The notes under the pieces were generated by a model. The model saw only the letters and a list, made by a program, of their open reading frames with translations. It was not told the DNA's origin and ran no database searches. From Tsuneonella flava (GTDB taxonomy: Bacteria; Pseudomonadota; Alphaproteobacteria; Sphingomonadales; Sphingomonadaceae), in NCBI RefSeq assembly GCF_002870965.1, contig NZ_PHSO01000002.1:96001-160000 (forward strand): DNA of 64,000 nt. Reading direction: 5' to 3'. Positions 43,773 through 53,778 of the stretch are shown piece after piece. Made by a program: the position numbers and the translations under genes. Position 1 is the first letter of the stretch, and every line of letters begins with the position of its first letter.

Positions 43773-44827
43773 CGCCCCACGGCTTCGTCGAAAAAGTCGG
43801 CCAGCAAGCGGGCGTTGCGTTCAAAAGCAGGGGTCACGCGGTCATGATGCAAGTCCGCACGACGCGCCAGACGCTCGCCCGCCTGTGCTGCTTCGTCCAG
43901 CCGGATGATCTGCCCGTTCAGGCCCGCCTGTTCGAACACACCGGCAATCTTGCGCTCGCCCGGCCCGACAAATGCATATGGCGTGGCGCCCGCCGTTGCG
44001 GCCAGCAGCAACGAATGGAGCCGATTGGAAACAATCGCCCCGGCATTTGCATAGACCCCCATCGCATCGTCAAATCCGGGCCGCCCGCCAGCCAGATTGA
44101 TCATTCGCAGATCGAGCTCGGCAGCCAATCTGCGATGCAGGTTGGCATCTTGCGCGACCTGACAATACAGCTTTGGCTCCAGCCCGGCTTCGCGCATCTG
44201 CAGCGCCAGCGAACGCACTGCGATCCGCAGGCTGTCGAACGGGATGGAGTTCACTTTCCGCATGGCGATCAGCCCGTCGCGCCCGCCGTTGGCCGATGTA
44301 CAGGGAAGCGCAAATGCGAGATCGGGCACAATTGGTACCTCGATACCCTGCCGCGCGAAAGCAGCCAGAGAAACCGGATCGCGCACCGTGATCGGCTGGC
44401 CTCGCTCCAACAGGCGCGCGAACAAGCGCGCATCGGCCGGTGCAGGATCGGCCATCGAAGCCCCGACCTGCAGCGTAGTGCTCCGCTGCGGCGCGATGCG
44501 CGACAGTGCCGCCAAGGCTCCGCGTCGAATCCATCCACGCCCGCTGCCGATATCGCCAGGCGACAGGGTCAACGCTATGCCATTGCGGCACAGCGCACCC
44601 ACGCCGGCGTAAAGACCTGCCAGTGTGGAGGCATAACGAATGTCACACGCCCCCAGACGCGAAGCGAGCACATCGAATTCAGCGAGATATCCCTGTGGTA
44701 CGCCATCGGTCAGGCACACCAGAGGCGCGCGGGCAGAAATGCATGCCGCAAGAACGGCGTTGATCGTCAGATCGCCGAGGTTGTCGAACTGCGTCCGCAG
44801 CGACATCAGATGCAGAGGGCGTGTCAC
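43769..44827 (-). CDS. Polysaccharide pyruvyl transferase family protein
   Basis: 352 residues with the CsaB/WcaK-type fold: FDNLGDLTINAVLAA at the N-terminus, TVRDPVSLAAFARQG and IVPDLAFALP in the middle, and AGAIVSNRLHSLLLAATAG, the conserved His/Arg region, late. Such enzymes add ketal-linked pyruvate to sugars of surface polysaccharides. GTG at 44827 is chosen because it starts a clean N-terminus eight bases from the upstream stop; ATG at 44806 is an alternative. Confidence 0.8.
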   Translation of the reverse strand: MTRPLHLMSLRTQFDNLGDLTINAVLAACISARAPLVCLTDGVPQGYLAEFDVLASRLGACDIRYASTLAGLYAGVGALCRNGIALTLSPGDIGSGRGWIRRGALAALSRIAPQRSTTLQVGASMADPAPADARLFARLLERGQPITVRDPVSLAAFARQGIEVPIVPDLAFALPCTSANGGRDGLIAMRKVNSIPFDSLRIAVRSLALQMREAGLEPKLYCQVAQDANLHRRLAAELDLRMINLAGGRPGFDDAMGVYANAGAIVSNRLHSLLLAATAGATPYAFVGPGERKIAGVFEQAGLNGQIIRLDEAAQAGERLARRADLHHDRVTPAFERNARLLADFFDEAVGR

Positions 44828-44834
44828 TGTGCGC

Positions 44835-45404
44835 TCAATCAACCAGCCCGATATCGGCAAACCGCCTGCGGACCGGTCGCGCCGGATTGCCGACGCAGAT
44901 CGTATATGGCGGCAGATCCCTGACCACCACCGCCCCGGCCCCGACAATGCAGCCATCCCCGATAGCGACCGGGCCGACAATGATCGCACCGAAACCGATC
45001 AGCACATCGCTGCCGATACGGACCGCGCTGTCATCGCGACGTGGCTGAGTGTACACTGTGCGGCCTGGGTCGTCGAACGGATGATCGTTGCCAACAATCG
45101 CCACGTTGCTCGAAACCAGAACGTGATCGCCGATTTCGAGATCGGTTTCGCAGGTGAAGTTCTTGCCAAACGATACGTAGCTGCCGATGCGGCAGTGGTG
45201 CGGGGCGCGTATGTCGGCATTGCGCGCGATGGCCACGTGTTCGCCGCAGACCAGATCGCCCGCCATCGTGCGCCGGACCCATGCCAGTCGCAGGCGATGC
45301 AGCCCGATCCGCAAACTGCTGAGCGGCCACGGTCGGGGCCTGAACGGAGCGCCTCTGTCCACTGGCACCTGAAAGGGTGGCGATGCCATCGATGACAGGT
45401 TCAT
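44835..45404 (-). CDS. Hexapeptide-repeat (LbH) acyltransferase
   Basis: 189 residues. After a ~40-residue leader, the left-handed beta-helix shows hexads (IARNADIRAPHHCRIGSYVSF, IGSDVLIGFGAIIVGPVAIGDGCIVGAGAVV) and the His-Pro element VGNDHPFDD, typical of WbbJ/NodL-type acetyltransferases. It probably O-acetylates a sugar in the polysaccharide. ATG at 45404 overlaps the glycosyltransferase stop as ATGA. Donor acetyl-CoA is a family inference. Confidence 0.88.
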   Translation of the reverse strand: MNLSSMASPPFQVPVDRGAPFRPRPWPLSSLRIGLHRLRLAWVRRTMAGDLVCGEHVAIARNADIRAPHHCRIGSYVSFGKNFTCETDLEIGDHVLVSSNVAIVGNDHPFDDPGRTVYTQPRRDDSAVRIGSDVLIGFGAIIVGPVAIGDGCIVGAGAVVVRDLPPYTICVGNPARPVRRRFADIGLVD

Positions 45405-46549
45405 GCGCTGCCTCCGCACGTTTCGATCACGCAGCGTTCGATTGCGGCGGCCTGCGTTTCGGGGTTCCATCTTTCATGAACGGACTGCCGCGCAGCCACG
45501 CGCACCGCCGCTCGCGCAGGGGCGTTATCGAGCCAGTCGGCAATCGCCCGCGCCAGATCGTGCGCCGCGCCATAATGGAAGAAGGCACCGGTACGGCCCG
45601 GCTCAATTGCCTCCACCTCAGGCATCTGGCGGTCGAAATCATCGTGGGTGATCACCGGAGTGCCATACATCAGAGCATGGATGGCAGAGAGGCCGATCTT
45701 GCCCGGCGCCACAACGATATCGGCGTGATAGATCGCCGGGCCGATTATCTCTTCATCGTAGCAGGCGCCGTAGAACCGAACCGCCAGATCGCGCCGCGCC
45801 GCGTCGGCTTCCAGCACGGCGCGTTCCGGCCCGTCGCCCAGCAACGCAATATTGACCGGTCGCCCCCGCAACGCCAACCGATCCGCTGCATCGAGCAACA
45901 GATCCAGCCGCACCTGCCGCGTCAGCCGCCCGGTATAGACCAGTAGCGGGCGTTTGGGTTCGTCGAACGACGCCCGCGGGCTGGCGGAGGGCAGCGTACC
46001 GGCTTCGATCTCCGACACCACACGGTCCGCCTCAGTCAAATCGAGACTGTTGTAGATCACGCGAACGCGCGACGGGTCGAACCCGCCCTTGATCCCCAAA
46101 TTGCGGGACCGCCGGGAATAGACCATCACGCAATGGGCCAATGCGTGGAAGGCATTGCGGCCCCGTCGCCGGATCGCCGATTCACGCCGCAACCAGCCAT
46201 GCGACCAGAACAGCACCCGCTTGCCCGTCAGGCGGGCCAGCGCCGCGCCCAGCCATGTCGCGATAAAGTGCTGATCCGCCAGATAGATTATCGCCGCATA
46301 CCGGCGCGAAAGCGCAACGCGAAAGGCCGCGAATTGCCACATGAACGGGCCAAACATCCAAAATGGCGCATCGACAAAGCGGTGCACACTGGCCGGATCG
46401 ACCGGCTCGATCCCCTGATAGGGGGCATTCCGACCATAGAAATCGTATTCGATGCCCGCACATCGATCCATCGCCTGCATCACGGCGCGCCGATAATGGG
46501 GCCATACGTGATAAACCACAGCCACGCGCAAGCGGCGAGAGCCGGTCAT
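45401..46549 (-). CDS. Glycosyltransferase family 4-like protein (polysaccharide locus)
   Basis: 382-residue GT-B enzyme: VVYHVWPHYRRAVMQAM at the start, LLVYTGRLTRQVRLDLLLDAA and VNIALLGDGPERA in the donor domain, and IVVAPGKIGLSAIHALMYGTP in place of the usual E-x7-E region. It starts the transcription unit that includes the acyltransferase, pyruvyl transferase, Wzx and Wzy genes. The AT-rich stretch 46800-46960 upstream is a likely promoter region. Confidence 0.85.
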   Translation of the reverse strand: MTGSRRLRVAVVYHVWPHYRRAVMQAMDRCAGIEYDFYGRNAPYQGIEPVDPASVHRFVDAPFWMFGPFMWQFAAFRVALSRRYAAIIYLADQHFIATWLGAALARLTGKRVLFWSHGWLRRESAIRRRGRNAFHALAHCVMVYSRRSRNLGIKGGFDPSRVRVIYNSLDLTEADRVVSEIEAGTLPSASPRASFDEPKRPLLVYTGRLTRQVRLDLLLDAADRLALRGRPVNIALLGDGPERAVLEADAARRDLAVRFYGACYDEEIIGPAIYHADIVVAPGKIGLSAIHALMYGTPVITHDDFDRQMPEVEAIEPGRTGAFFHYGAAHDLARAIADWLDNAPARAAVRVAARQSVHERWNPETQAAAIERCVIETCGGSA

Positions 46550-46865
46550 TTCCCGATCAACATCGGCGGGGCGCTATGCCTTCCGTGGCCCGCCGCCCGA
46601 ACAAGGCTCCGGAACACGGACGGGCCAATGGCGCATCCGACAGCATGCAATACGCGACCTGCCTGCGCTCCCGGTAAACGCACATAGCGCTCGGTTGCGG
46701 CAAGGATCGCTCTGCCCCGCCCTGCCCGACATCCCGAAAAATGACCGGCAGTGCGAAGCAAAGTGTTGAAGCGCAACGGCAATCGCGCGCCTCTAATGGA
46801 ACGCAAAAAGTCGACAATCGGAAAACTGTAATAATATTTTCCGTTTAATTTTTTACCGTTCATAA

Positions 46866-46892
46866 ATAAAACCTGCAATATATAGGTTTTAT
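46866..46892. repeat. AT-rich inverted repeat downstream of the SGNH gene
   Basis: ATAAAACCT and AGGTTTTAT are exact complements around a 9-base spacer. It lies in the 410-base gap 46550-46960, in which I see no convincing gene: an ORF there has no homology I recognise. The repeat could be a weak terminator for the SGNH gene (minus strand, T-rich after the stem) or an operator for the glycosyltransferase operon. Confidence 0.45.
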
Positions 46893-46960
46893 ATTGAAGA
46901 CTTTGACCATAATTCGCAAGTTTTACTGTACACCACGCATATCGCGTGCCGACAGCAATA

Positions 46961-48463
46961 TTATCCCGTCAATCCGCGCGGCAGATATCCCGGCACCAAT
47001 GAAACCGACTGAAACAGCGCCGGTTGCGATGCCGGATTGGCCGCGCTGTCATGGAACAGAGTGACTCTTATCGCAGTCGCATCGGCAGGCACCATCAGGC
47101 CACTGATACACCACGGCACCCAGCAATCCGCCTGATTGAGCGCATAGTTGCGGGAGGTCGCGATAGCCGTTCCACCCTGCGGTGCAGCGGCCCGTATCTG
47201 AATGCGCGCCACCGATCCGGGCACCCCTGCGGGACGATAAACCCACGCGAGCAGGCTGACCGGCCTGCCCCGCATCCGCGCATAGTCGTTCACATCCTGA
47301 TAGATCGCACAGCCGCCTTCGGTCCCCAGTACTGATGCCGCGTATCCATTGCGCGGCGAACGCCGGATGACCTCTTCCCGCTTCACGGACACTGGACCCT
47401 GAGACAACCACCCATCGGGCAAGCCGAGCGGATCATCCCAACTGGCGAAGTCCCCGTTGGATAAAAGGCTCAGCGCCGGGTCCAAAACGGGGGACAACAG
47501 TGAATCCGGTCCTGCACATGGCCGCGGGTATGCATCGCCCCATGCCGCGTGCAACGCAGGGACAAATCCATGCTCAATCCCGGTATCGCTTGGATGAATC
47601 GAATCGTAGAGTTTTAGTCGCGTATCGGGCCGATCCTGCGATCGATTGACGGTATAGGTTCCAGCACCACCCCTTCCGCTGCCCAGACCGGTCACGCATG
47701 TATTGGGATCGGTACCACCAATACGGTCACCCACCGCAATGCCCTGCTCCGGCTGCGCCAACCATTCGGACACAGTCAGCGTTTTGCCGGCGATAACGCC
47801 ACGCGCCACCCCTTTCTCTGAATACCAGTCGAGCGGTTTGCCCGCCGCTATCCACGGTGAATACCCATCGATCAACGTAACATCGCGCAGTTGCTCAAGG
47901 CGCTTCCACGCGCCGAATGCAGTCGCCATCGCATCGTTCGATCCTTGCGGATTCTGGATCAGAGCGGCAATCGGCACGCCGGGGTGAGCAAGCCGGAAAT
48001 ACTCGATCGCCGCCAGCAATTCGCCCGCCACCATTTCGATAGTCGTGCCGACGACATGGTTATGCCCATGGCATAGCATCAGGACATCGGGCGTATCCCA
48101 CGCCAATTCGCTGCTGCCTGCCCACAATTGGCCCATCGCATAATGCAACGGCGCACCCGGCACGGCAAAATTGCGGATCGTCACGGTCGGCCCGGTGCCG
48201 CGCGCTTCGGTAACCGGAGGGGAGAACGCGCCGTCCCCATTCCATGTGGCAATCTCTATGCTCGGGTTCGAATGGTGGGTTGCGATCAGATCGGCGACCC
48301 GGAATATCCATTCGCGCGGGTTCTGCCCGCTGTTGGAAAGGCTGTCCGCCCAGTTATAAATCGATACGTCACGACCTTCGTTGAGCAGCCATTTGATATG
48401 GCCGAACGCATTCGCATGGCCGCCGATCGCGGCGTTCACGGTGGGAAAAGCGGAATAAAGCAA
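46961..48463 (-). CDS. SGNH-hydrolase-like protein with C-terminal beta domain
   Basis: 500 residues. SGNH-hydrolase blocks appear in order: Ser41 in NWADSLSNSG (block I), the GHNHV segment near residue 130 (block III), and Asp287/His290 in DSIHPSDTG (block V). From about residue 345 a beta-rich module follows (WLSQGPVSVKREEV, SVARIQIRAAAPQ), as in carbohydrate-binding ends. TTG at 48463 follows AAGGGG by seven bases. No signal peptide. It follows a spike-base-like gene by 15 bases, so the pair may be a phage- or GTA-derived polysaccharide-binding esterase or spike. Confidence 0.62.
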   Translation of the reverse strand: MLYSAFPTVNAAIGGHANAFGHIKWLLNEGRDVSIYNWADSLSNSGQNPREWIFRVADLIATHHSNPSIEIATWNGDGAFSPPVTEARGTGPTVTIRNFAVPGAPLHYAMGQLWAGSSELAWDTPDVLMLCHGHNHVVGTTIEMVAGELLAAIEYFRLAHPGVPIAALIQNPQGSNDAMATAFGAWKRLEQLRDVTLIDGYSPWIAAGKPLDWYSEKGVARGVIAGKTLTVSEWLAQPEQGIAVGDRIGGTDPNTCVTGLGSGRGGAGTYTVNRSQDRPDTRLKLYDSIHPSDTGIEHGFVPALHAAWGDAYPRPCAGPDSLLSPVLDPALSLLSNGDFASWDDPLGLPDGWLSQGPVSVKREEVIRRSPRNGYAASVLGTEGGCAIYQDVNDYARMRGRPVSLLAWVYRPAGVPGSVARIQIRAAAPQGGTAIATSRNYALNQADCWVPWCISGLMVPADATAIRVTLFHDSAANPASQPALFQSVSLVPGYLPRGLTG

Positions 48464-48477
48464 TGCCGTTCCCCTTC

Positions 48478-48816
48478 TCAGTCGAGCAATGTAAAAACGG
48501 CGCGTTCCGCACCATCAAGGGCGCTGATCGCCACAACGGCGAACGGCAGAAGCGTCACCCCGGCCGTTATCGGCAAGGCCACGGTGCCCCCATTGGCGAG
48601 TTCGATCATTACCTGCACGGGGCCAGTGGCAGCAATCATTAGCGCACGTCCCGGATCGAGCGCGGTATCCGGTATCGCCGCGCGCGCATGGGAATAACTC
48701 ACTTCCCCGATCGGCAGAGGATTTTCGTCGTCAACAGGCCTTGCGGAGCCCGCTTTCGCGAATGCAATTGCTGTTTGCGTCACATAGCGTGCGGGGCTGG
48801 CGATGGAGGGGATCAT
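48478..48816 (-). CDS. Small protein resembling GTA head-spike base (Rcc01079-like)
   Basis: 112 residues, mostly beta: a short N-terminal leader, then RALMIAATGPVQVMIELANGG and TVALPITAGVTLLPFAVVAI, the pattern of the small beta-barrel family named after Rhodobacter capsulatus spike protein Rcc01079. ATG at 48816 follows AGGAG by eight bases. It precedes the SGNH gene in an operon. The family assignment is from memory of the profile and is tentative. Confidence 0.5.
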   Translation of the reverse strand: MIPSIASPARYVTQTAIAFAKAGSARPVDDENPLPIGEVSYSHARAAIPDTALDPGRALMIAATGPVQVMIELANGGTVALPITAGVTLLPFAVVAISALDGAERAVFTLLD

Positions 48817-48910
48817 GGTTCATTCTCCTGCAAGCGGGTTCGCGACGGCGCGAATCGGCGGGCAGCGACCTAGGTCGGGCCGGCGGCTGTAGGAAAGAAC
48901 AAAACGGGAA

Positions 48911-50131
48911 CTATTTGAAAACCAACTGCCTCATTTCCTGATCGCAGCGCTGCAAAATGGCGCTTCTTGCCCAGCTGCGTTCTGCCTTGATCCGCGCAGC
49001 CCGCCCCAGACGTGCGCGGCGATCCGGATCGTTCAACAAGTTAGCGATGGCATTGGCAAAGGCCGCAGCATCGCCGGGCGGAACGACTACGCCTGCCCCG
49101 CTCACCTCGTCGGCAATTCCGGTGCCGGGGTCTGCAGTGGCCACCACCGGCCGCCCCGAAGCAAACATGTTGGCCAGCTTCGACGGTAGAACCAGATCCG
49201 CAATTCCGGCGATCTGTGGCAACAGATGAACGCTGGCAAGGCCCAGCAAGTCTACCAGACGTTCGCGCGGTTGAAGATCGTGGAAGCAGACATTCGGCAA
49301 GTCGGCAGCACGGGATTCCAGCCGCGCGCGATCGGGACCGTTGCCGCAAATCACGAACTGAATATCGCTCCGTTGGCGCAATATCCGGGCGGCATCGACC
49401 ACCAGATCGATCCCCTGTTTATTGGCGATATTGCCCGAATAGAGCGCGACATGCGGCGCGGAAATCTGCCACTCATCACGCAATGGTGAAGGCCGATCGA
49501 GCGGCCTTATCGCATCGATATCCGCCCAGTTCCGCAATTCGCGAATATGCTCCTTCGCAACGCCCTTCGCCGCCAGCTTGCGGCACATTTGCGGGGAAAT
49601 TGTGCTGATAACATCGAAGCTTGTAAGCGCCCAGCGCTCGAACCGGCTGCCGACATTGAGCAGGAATCCGTCAGCCAGCAAACCGGTGGAGAGCGCCGCC
49701 TCCAGCTCGAAATCCTGTACGTGGAGCCACGATTTCGCCCCGGCCAATGCCGCTGCAAACCGCGCGACGGGCGCAGCGATGAGCGAGGGCGCGACCGCGA
49801 CAACCAGATCGGGCCGCCGAACGATTGCGCGCGCCAGCATGGGCCACATTGCCGCAAGCGCAAAGCTGGCGTGATGCAGCACGCGCCTCATCCCGGTCGG
49901 TTGCCGCGGGACATAGTGCGGGCATCGCACGACTCTCACGCCATTTTCCACTGTCCGCCGCCACAGGTTGCGATGGCCTGCCGCGATGCGCCAATCGGGA
50001 TAGTAGGGTTGCGCTGTTACCACCGTCACCCGATGGCCTGCGCGCGCCAGATGCTCCGCCCAGCCGGTTGAACAGGGGCCGATGCCGATTTGCTCAGGTG
50101 CATAATTCAAACTTAATATCAGTACCTTCAT
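48911..50131 (-). CDS. wcaI: WcaI family glycosyltransferase
   Basis: 406 residues. The N-terminus [26 protein letters not shown] is characteristic of WcaI, a colanic-acid-type fucosyl/glycosyl transferase, followed by VALYSGNIANKQGIDLVVDAA and IADLVLPSKLANMFASGRP in the donor domain. ATG at 50131 overlaps the fcl stop as ATGA, so it is coupled to GDP-fucose supply. It probably transfers a sugar from a nucleotide donor during repeat-unit assembly. Confidence 0.88.
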   Translation of the reverse strand: MKVLILSLNYAPEQIGIGPCSTGWAEHLARAGHRVTVVTAQPYYPDWRIAAGHRNLWRRTVENGVRVVRCPHYVPRQPTGMRRVLHHASFALAAMWPMLARAIVRRPDLVVAVAPSLIAAPVARFAAALAGAKSWLHVQDFELEAALSTGLLADGFLLNVGSRFERWALTSFDVISTISPQMCRKLAAKGVAKEHIRELRNWADIDAIRPLDRPSPLRDEWQISAPHVALYSGNIANKQGIDLVVDAARILRQRSDIQFVICGNGPDRARLESRAADLPNVCFHDLQPRERLVDLLGLASVHLLPQIAGIADLVLPSKLANMFASGRPVVATADPGTGIADEVSGAGVVVPPGDAAAFANAIANLLNDPDRRARLGRAARIKAERSWARSAILQRCDQEMRQLVFK

Positions 50132-51078
50132 TGCCTTCGCGCCGCATTCGCGAGGAACCATTGGTATGTCGCGGCGATCCCGGCCCGCAGGGGCATCTGC
50201 GGGCGCCAGCCCATCTGCGCCAAAGTGCTGCTGTCCAACAGTTTTTGCGGTGTTCCATCGGGCTTATCCCGATCGGTTTCGATCCCTCCGTCAAACCCGA
50301 TCTCGGCACAGACAAGCCGCGCGAGTTCGGCAATCGACACGTCCACGCCCGCTCCCACGTTGATGGGCCGTTCGCCGGTATAGTTCTGCAATAGGCACAC
50401 ACAGGCATCCGCCAGATCGTCGACATAGAGAAATTCGCGACGCGGAGTGCCGGTGCCCCAGATCGCGATCGCCTGTGCTCCGGCCACTTTCGCGTCATGC
50501 GCCTTGCGGATCAGAGCGGGTATCACATGGCTGTTTTCAAGGTCGAAATTGTCACCCGGACCGTAGAGGTTAGTCGGCATGGCAGCGATGAAATCGCACC
50601 CGTATTGCTGACGGTAGGCCTGGCACAATTTCACCCCGGCGATCTTGGCGATTGCGTACCACTGGTTAGTCGGCTCAAGCGCGCCGGTCAGCAACGCATC
50701 CTCGCTAATCGGCTGAGGCGAAAATTTCGGATAAATACAAGATGATCCGAGCAAGAGCAGCTTGCCCACCCCATGCTGTCGCGCGGCCTCCACCACATTC
50801 GCTTCGATCATCAGGTTGTCATATAGAAACGATGCGGGGAAACGCTGGTTGGCGAGGATACCGCCGACTTTTGCCGCCGCCAAAACCACGACATGCGGCC
50901 GATTTTCTGCAAACCAATCAAGCACTAGCGCCTGTTCGCGCAAGTCGCATGCGCGCGGTGCCGTAAGAATGGCGCACCCCTCGTGCTGCAAGCGCCTGAC
51001 CAAAGCAGCACCGACCATCCCGACGTGTCCGGCAACATACACCCGCTTGCCCACAAGGTCGAAGACCGGCCGCGTCAT
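50128..51078 (-). CDS. fcl: GDP-L-fucose synthase
   Basis: 316 residues. [18 protein letters not shown] is the NADPH-binding turn, [10 protein letters not shown] carries the Ser, and [10 protein letters not shown] has the Tyr-x3-Lys pair; it epimerises and reduces GDP-4-keto-6-deoxymannose to GDP-L-fucose. It overlaps gmd by four bases, completing the two-enzyme pathway from GDP-mannose. Confidence 0.94.
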   Translation of the reverse strand: MTRPVFDLVGKRVYVAGHVGMVGAALVRRLQHEGCAILTAPRACDLREQALVLDWFAENRPHVVVLAAAKVGGILANQRFPASFLYDNLMIEANVVEAARQHGVGKLLLLGSSCIYPKFSPQPISEDALLTGALEPTNQWYAIAKIAGVKLCQAYRQQYGCDFIAAMPTNLYGPGDNFDLENSHVIPALIRKAHDAKVAGAQAIAIWGTGTPRREFLYVDDLADACVCLLQNYTGERPINVGAGVDVSIAELARLVCAEIGFDGGIETDRDKPDGTPQKLLDSSTLAQMGWRPQMPLRAGIAATYQWFLANAARRQ

Positions 51079-52139
51079 ACCGCCGCTTTCAGAGCGGGAT
51101 TACGCTGCAAGGCACTGATATCCGCAGCAACCATTTCGCGCACAAGATCCCGCACCGAGGTTTCGGGCTCCCAGCCGAGCTGGCGGCGCGCCTTGGTCGC
51201 ATCGCCAACCAGAATATCGACTTCTGTCGGGCGGAAATATCGCGGGTCCACTTCCACTCTGCATCGTCCGCTGGCGGTGCAAAAGCCCTTTTCATCAATC
51301 CCTTCCCCTTCCCACCGCAAGTCGATCCCGGCATCGGCGAAGGCCCATTCCACAAATTGCCGCACCGAAGTCGTTTCCCCCGTTGCCAGCACATAATCGT
51401 CAGGCTCTTCCTGCTGAAGAATAGCCCACATTCCCTGGACATAGTCGCGCGCATGGCCCCAATCGCGACGCGCAGCGAGGTTTCCGAGATAGAGCCTGTC
51501 CTGTCGGCCCAGCTTGATGGCCGCGGCGGCGCGGGTGACCTTGCGGGTGACGAAAGTTTCACCGCGCATCGGGCTTTCATGGTTGAACAGGATGCCGTTC
51601 GACGCATGAATTCCATATGCTTCCCGGTAGTTTACGGTGATCCAATAGGCATAGAGCTTGGCCACGGCATACGGGCTGCGCGGGTAAAACGGAGTGGTTT
51701 CCCGCTGCGGAATTTCCTGCACCTTTCCATAGAGTTCCGATGTCGATGCCTGATAGAACCGGGTTTTCCGCCCCAACCCCAGAATGCGGATCGCTTCCAA
51801 CAGCCTCAGCACTCCGGTCGCGTCGGAATTCGCCGTATATTCAGGCACTTCAAAGCTGACGGCCACATGGCTTTGCGCGGCGAGATTGTAGATTTCGTCG
51901 GGCTGCACCTGCTGGATTATGCTCATCAGATTGGCGCTGTCGGTAAGGTCCCCATAATGAAGGATTAATTGCGGATCGAGTTCGTGCGGATCCTGGTAGA
52001 GTTCCTCTATCCGGCCGGTGTTAAACGACGAGGATCTGCGTTTTAAACCATGGACTTGATACCCCCTCCCGAGCAGATATTTCGCGAGGTAGGCACCATC
52101 TTGACCGGTAACACCCGTTATTAGCGCCGTTTTACCCAC
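51075..52139 (-). CDS. gmd: GDP-mannose 4,6-dehydratase
   Basis: 354 residues. [20 protein letters not shown] is the NAD(P) site, [11 protein letters not shown] and [14 protein letters not shown] hold the catalytic Thr/Ser, Glu and Tyr-x3-Lys, and [19 protein letters not shown] is a gmd signature. It makes GDP-4-keto-6-deoxy-mannose from GDP-mannose. It is first in the fcl/wcaI operon. Confidence 0.95.
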   Translation of the reverse strand: MGKTALITGVTGQDGAYLAKYLLGRGYQVHGLKRRSSSFNTGRIEELYQDPHELDPQLILHYGDLTDSANLMSIIQQVQPDEIYNLAAQSHVAVSFEVPEYTANSDATGVLRLLEAIRILGLGRKTRFYQASTSELYGKVQEIPQRETTPFYPRSPYAVAKLYAYWITVNYREAYGIHASNGILFNHESPMRGETFVTRKVTRAAAAIKLGRQDRLYLGNLAARRDWGHARDYVQGMWAILQQEEPDDYVLATGETTSVRQFVEWAFADAGIDLRWEGEGIDEKGFCTASGRCRVEVDPRYFRPTEVDILVGDATKARRQLGWEPETSVRDLVREMVAADISALQRNPALKAAV

Positions 52140-52186
52140 ACAACCCCTTACACTTCACTACCATCGATGAATCGCGAATGATCAGG

Positions 52187-52207
52187 GTGACATATAAATC
52201 ATGTCAC
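52187..52207. promoter_or_regulatory. Inverted repeat in the promoter region of the gmd operon
   Basis: GTGACAT and ATGTCAC are exact complements around a 7-base spacer ATAAATC, 48 bases upstream of the gmd start. The surrounding region 52140-52446 is AT-rich and has no gene. A nested outer pair (CCTTACACTT near 52146 and AAGTGTAGG near 52210) also reads inverted. It may be a repressor or activator site; the regulator is not identifiable here. Confidence 0.5.
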
Positions 52208-52446
52208 ACAAGTGTAGGATTGAATTCAGGAATCACATTTCAATATTTAATTGACTGTATTGCCATCATACGCCTGTATTCAATAAAACAATTGTCGACG
52301 ACAAGCGGAAATCAAATTATTTGTTAACCAAACGCCTCTGATGCGCCCGCTCAAAACAATTCAGGGCATGTCTGGCGAAAGAAAGTCAGCCCCATCCCGC
52401 ACCGATCCGCCCCGGCAAAGTCCGGCTGAGCGACGCAAGCCCCGCG

Positions 52447-53634
52447 CTATGGCAACAGGTCGGCAAGCAGTTCGGCCAGTCGCACGATATCGGTCCGATC
52501 CACATTGCGCGTGATCGAGATACGCAGACGCCCGGTGCCGGGGGGCACCGTCGGCGGTCTGATGCCGCGCACATCCAGTCCGGCATCCTGCAACGCCCCG
52601 GCGATAGCCATCGTCTGCCGGTCGTCGCCCACGATCAGCGGCACGATATGCCCCCCGCCCAATGCGCCCAGTGGTTCGAGCAATTGCGCGGCCAGTCGGA
52701 CATTCGCCGCCAGTTCGGCGCGCAGATAGTCCGACCGTCCGACAAACAGCAGCGTTTCATGCACCAGTTGTGCGATAAAGGGCGATGGCGCGGTCGAGAA
52801 GATGAAACCCCGCCCGCGGTTGACGAGGAATTCGCTCACCACCGCCGGGGCGCAAACCAGCGCCCCTTCGCACCCCAGCGCCTTGCCACAGGTATGTACG
52901 CTGATCACATTGTCGCGCCTCGGCAGATCGGCCGAAAGGCCCCGCCCCATCGGGCCAAGCACACCGGTCGCGTGGGCTTCGTCGATCACCAGAACGGCAT
53001 CGTATCTTTCCGCGATCACAGCCAGATCGGCCAGCGGCGCGCTATCGCCATCCATGCTGTACACAGATTCCACGCCAATCCAGATGCGCCCTTCGGGATG
53101 ATCGCGCCGCCATGCGCGCGCGGCACTCTCGAACGCAGAGGCATCGTTGTGCGCCACAACGCAATGTTCGGCGCGCGTGACACGCAGGCCATCATGGATG
53201 CTGGCGTGGATCAGTTCGTCGCACACGATCAGATCGCCGGTCTGCGGCAAAGTGGCAAACAGCGCGGAATTGGCGGCAAAGCCGCTCGACAGGAACAGCG
53301 CGGATTCACTAGCGAAGAATTCCGCAGCAAACCGTTCCAACGCGACATGTTCGGAGCAATTCCCTCGTAACAAGCGCGAACCGCCCGATCCCACAGGCAC
53401 CCCGTCTGCAACAATGTCGCGGGCGATCCGGTTCAGTTCATCGGATGCCGCAAGGCCAAGATAATCGTTGGAGGAAAAGTCCGTTCCGCTTTTAGGGGAC
53501 AGCGTACGATATCGCCCGATCTGTCTGAGGTGAGCCAGGTCGGCCCGCTGCCGCGCGAACAGATCGGACCGATGCGACGGCTGGGCACCATTTGCACCAT
53601 CGGGAGCCGTTGAAATCCGCTCTTCATCCGCCAT
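52447..53634 (-). CDS. bioF: 8-amino-7-oxononanoate synthase-like PLP enzyme (alpha-oxoamine synthase)
   Basis: 395 residues of the alpha-oxoamine synthase family. FSSNDYLGLA is near the N-terminus, VGSGGSRLLRGNCSEHVALE binds PLP phosphate, DEAHATGVLGPMGRG is the ring-stacking region, and HTCGKALGCEGA supplies the PLP Lys. ATG at 53634 starts MADEERIS. It could make 8-amino-7-oxononanoate for biotin, or another aminoketone, since no bio genes are next to it. Confidence 0.8.
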   Translation of the reverse strand: MADEERISTAPDGANGAQPSHRSDLFARQRADLAHLRQIGRYRTLSPKSGTDFSSNDYLGLAASDELNRIARDIVADGVPVGSGGSRLLRGNCSEHVALERFAAEFFASESALFLSSGFAANSALFATLPQTGDLIVCDELIHASIHDGLRVTRAEHCVVAHNDASAFESAARAWRRDHPEGRIWIGVESVYSMDGDSAPLADLAVIAERYDAVLVIDEAHATGVLGPMGRGLSADLPRRDNVISVHTCGKALGCEGALVCAPAVVSEFLVNRGRGFIFSTAPSPFIAQLVHETLLFVGRSDYLRAELAANVRLAAQLLEPLGALGGGHIVPLIVGDDRQTMAIAGALQDAGLDVRGIRPPTVPPGTGRLRISITRNVDRTDIVRLAELLADLLP

Positions 53635-53778
53635 GCGATCAGGCCCCCTTCCGCGATTGCTATCGTCGTTCCGAGGGCTCCATGGCAGAGCAACCCGGCA
53701 AATACCACGCCCCCCGAAGCCATCCACTCCGCGATCTCGCCCGGCGCGCCGGGGCCAGCGTTTCTTCGCCAGGACGGA

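Noticed and set aside
46546..46878. 110-codon minus-strand frame with an ATGA overlap to the glycosyltransferase start
   Set aside because: No recognisable family, no ribosome-binding site, and its start lies inside an AT-rich inverted repeat. The ATGA overlap is common by chance at this composition.
52386..52586. Short minus-strand frame near the gmd/bioF gap
   Set aside because: Overlaps the bioF-like gene out of frame and matches no family.
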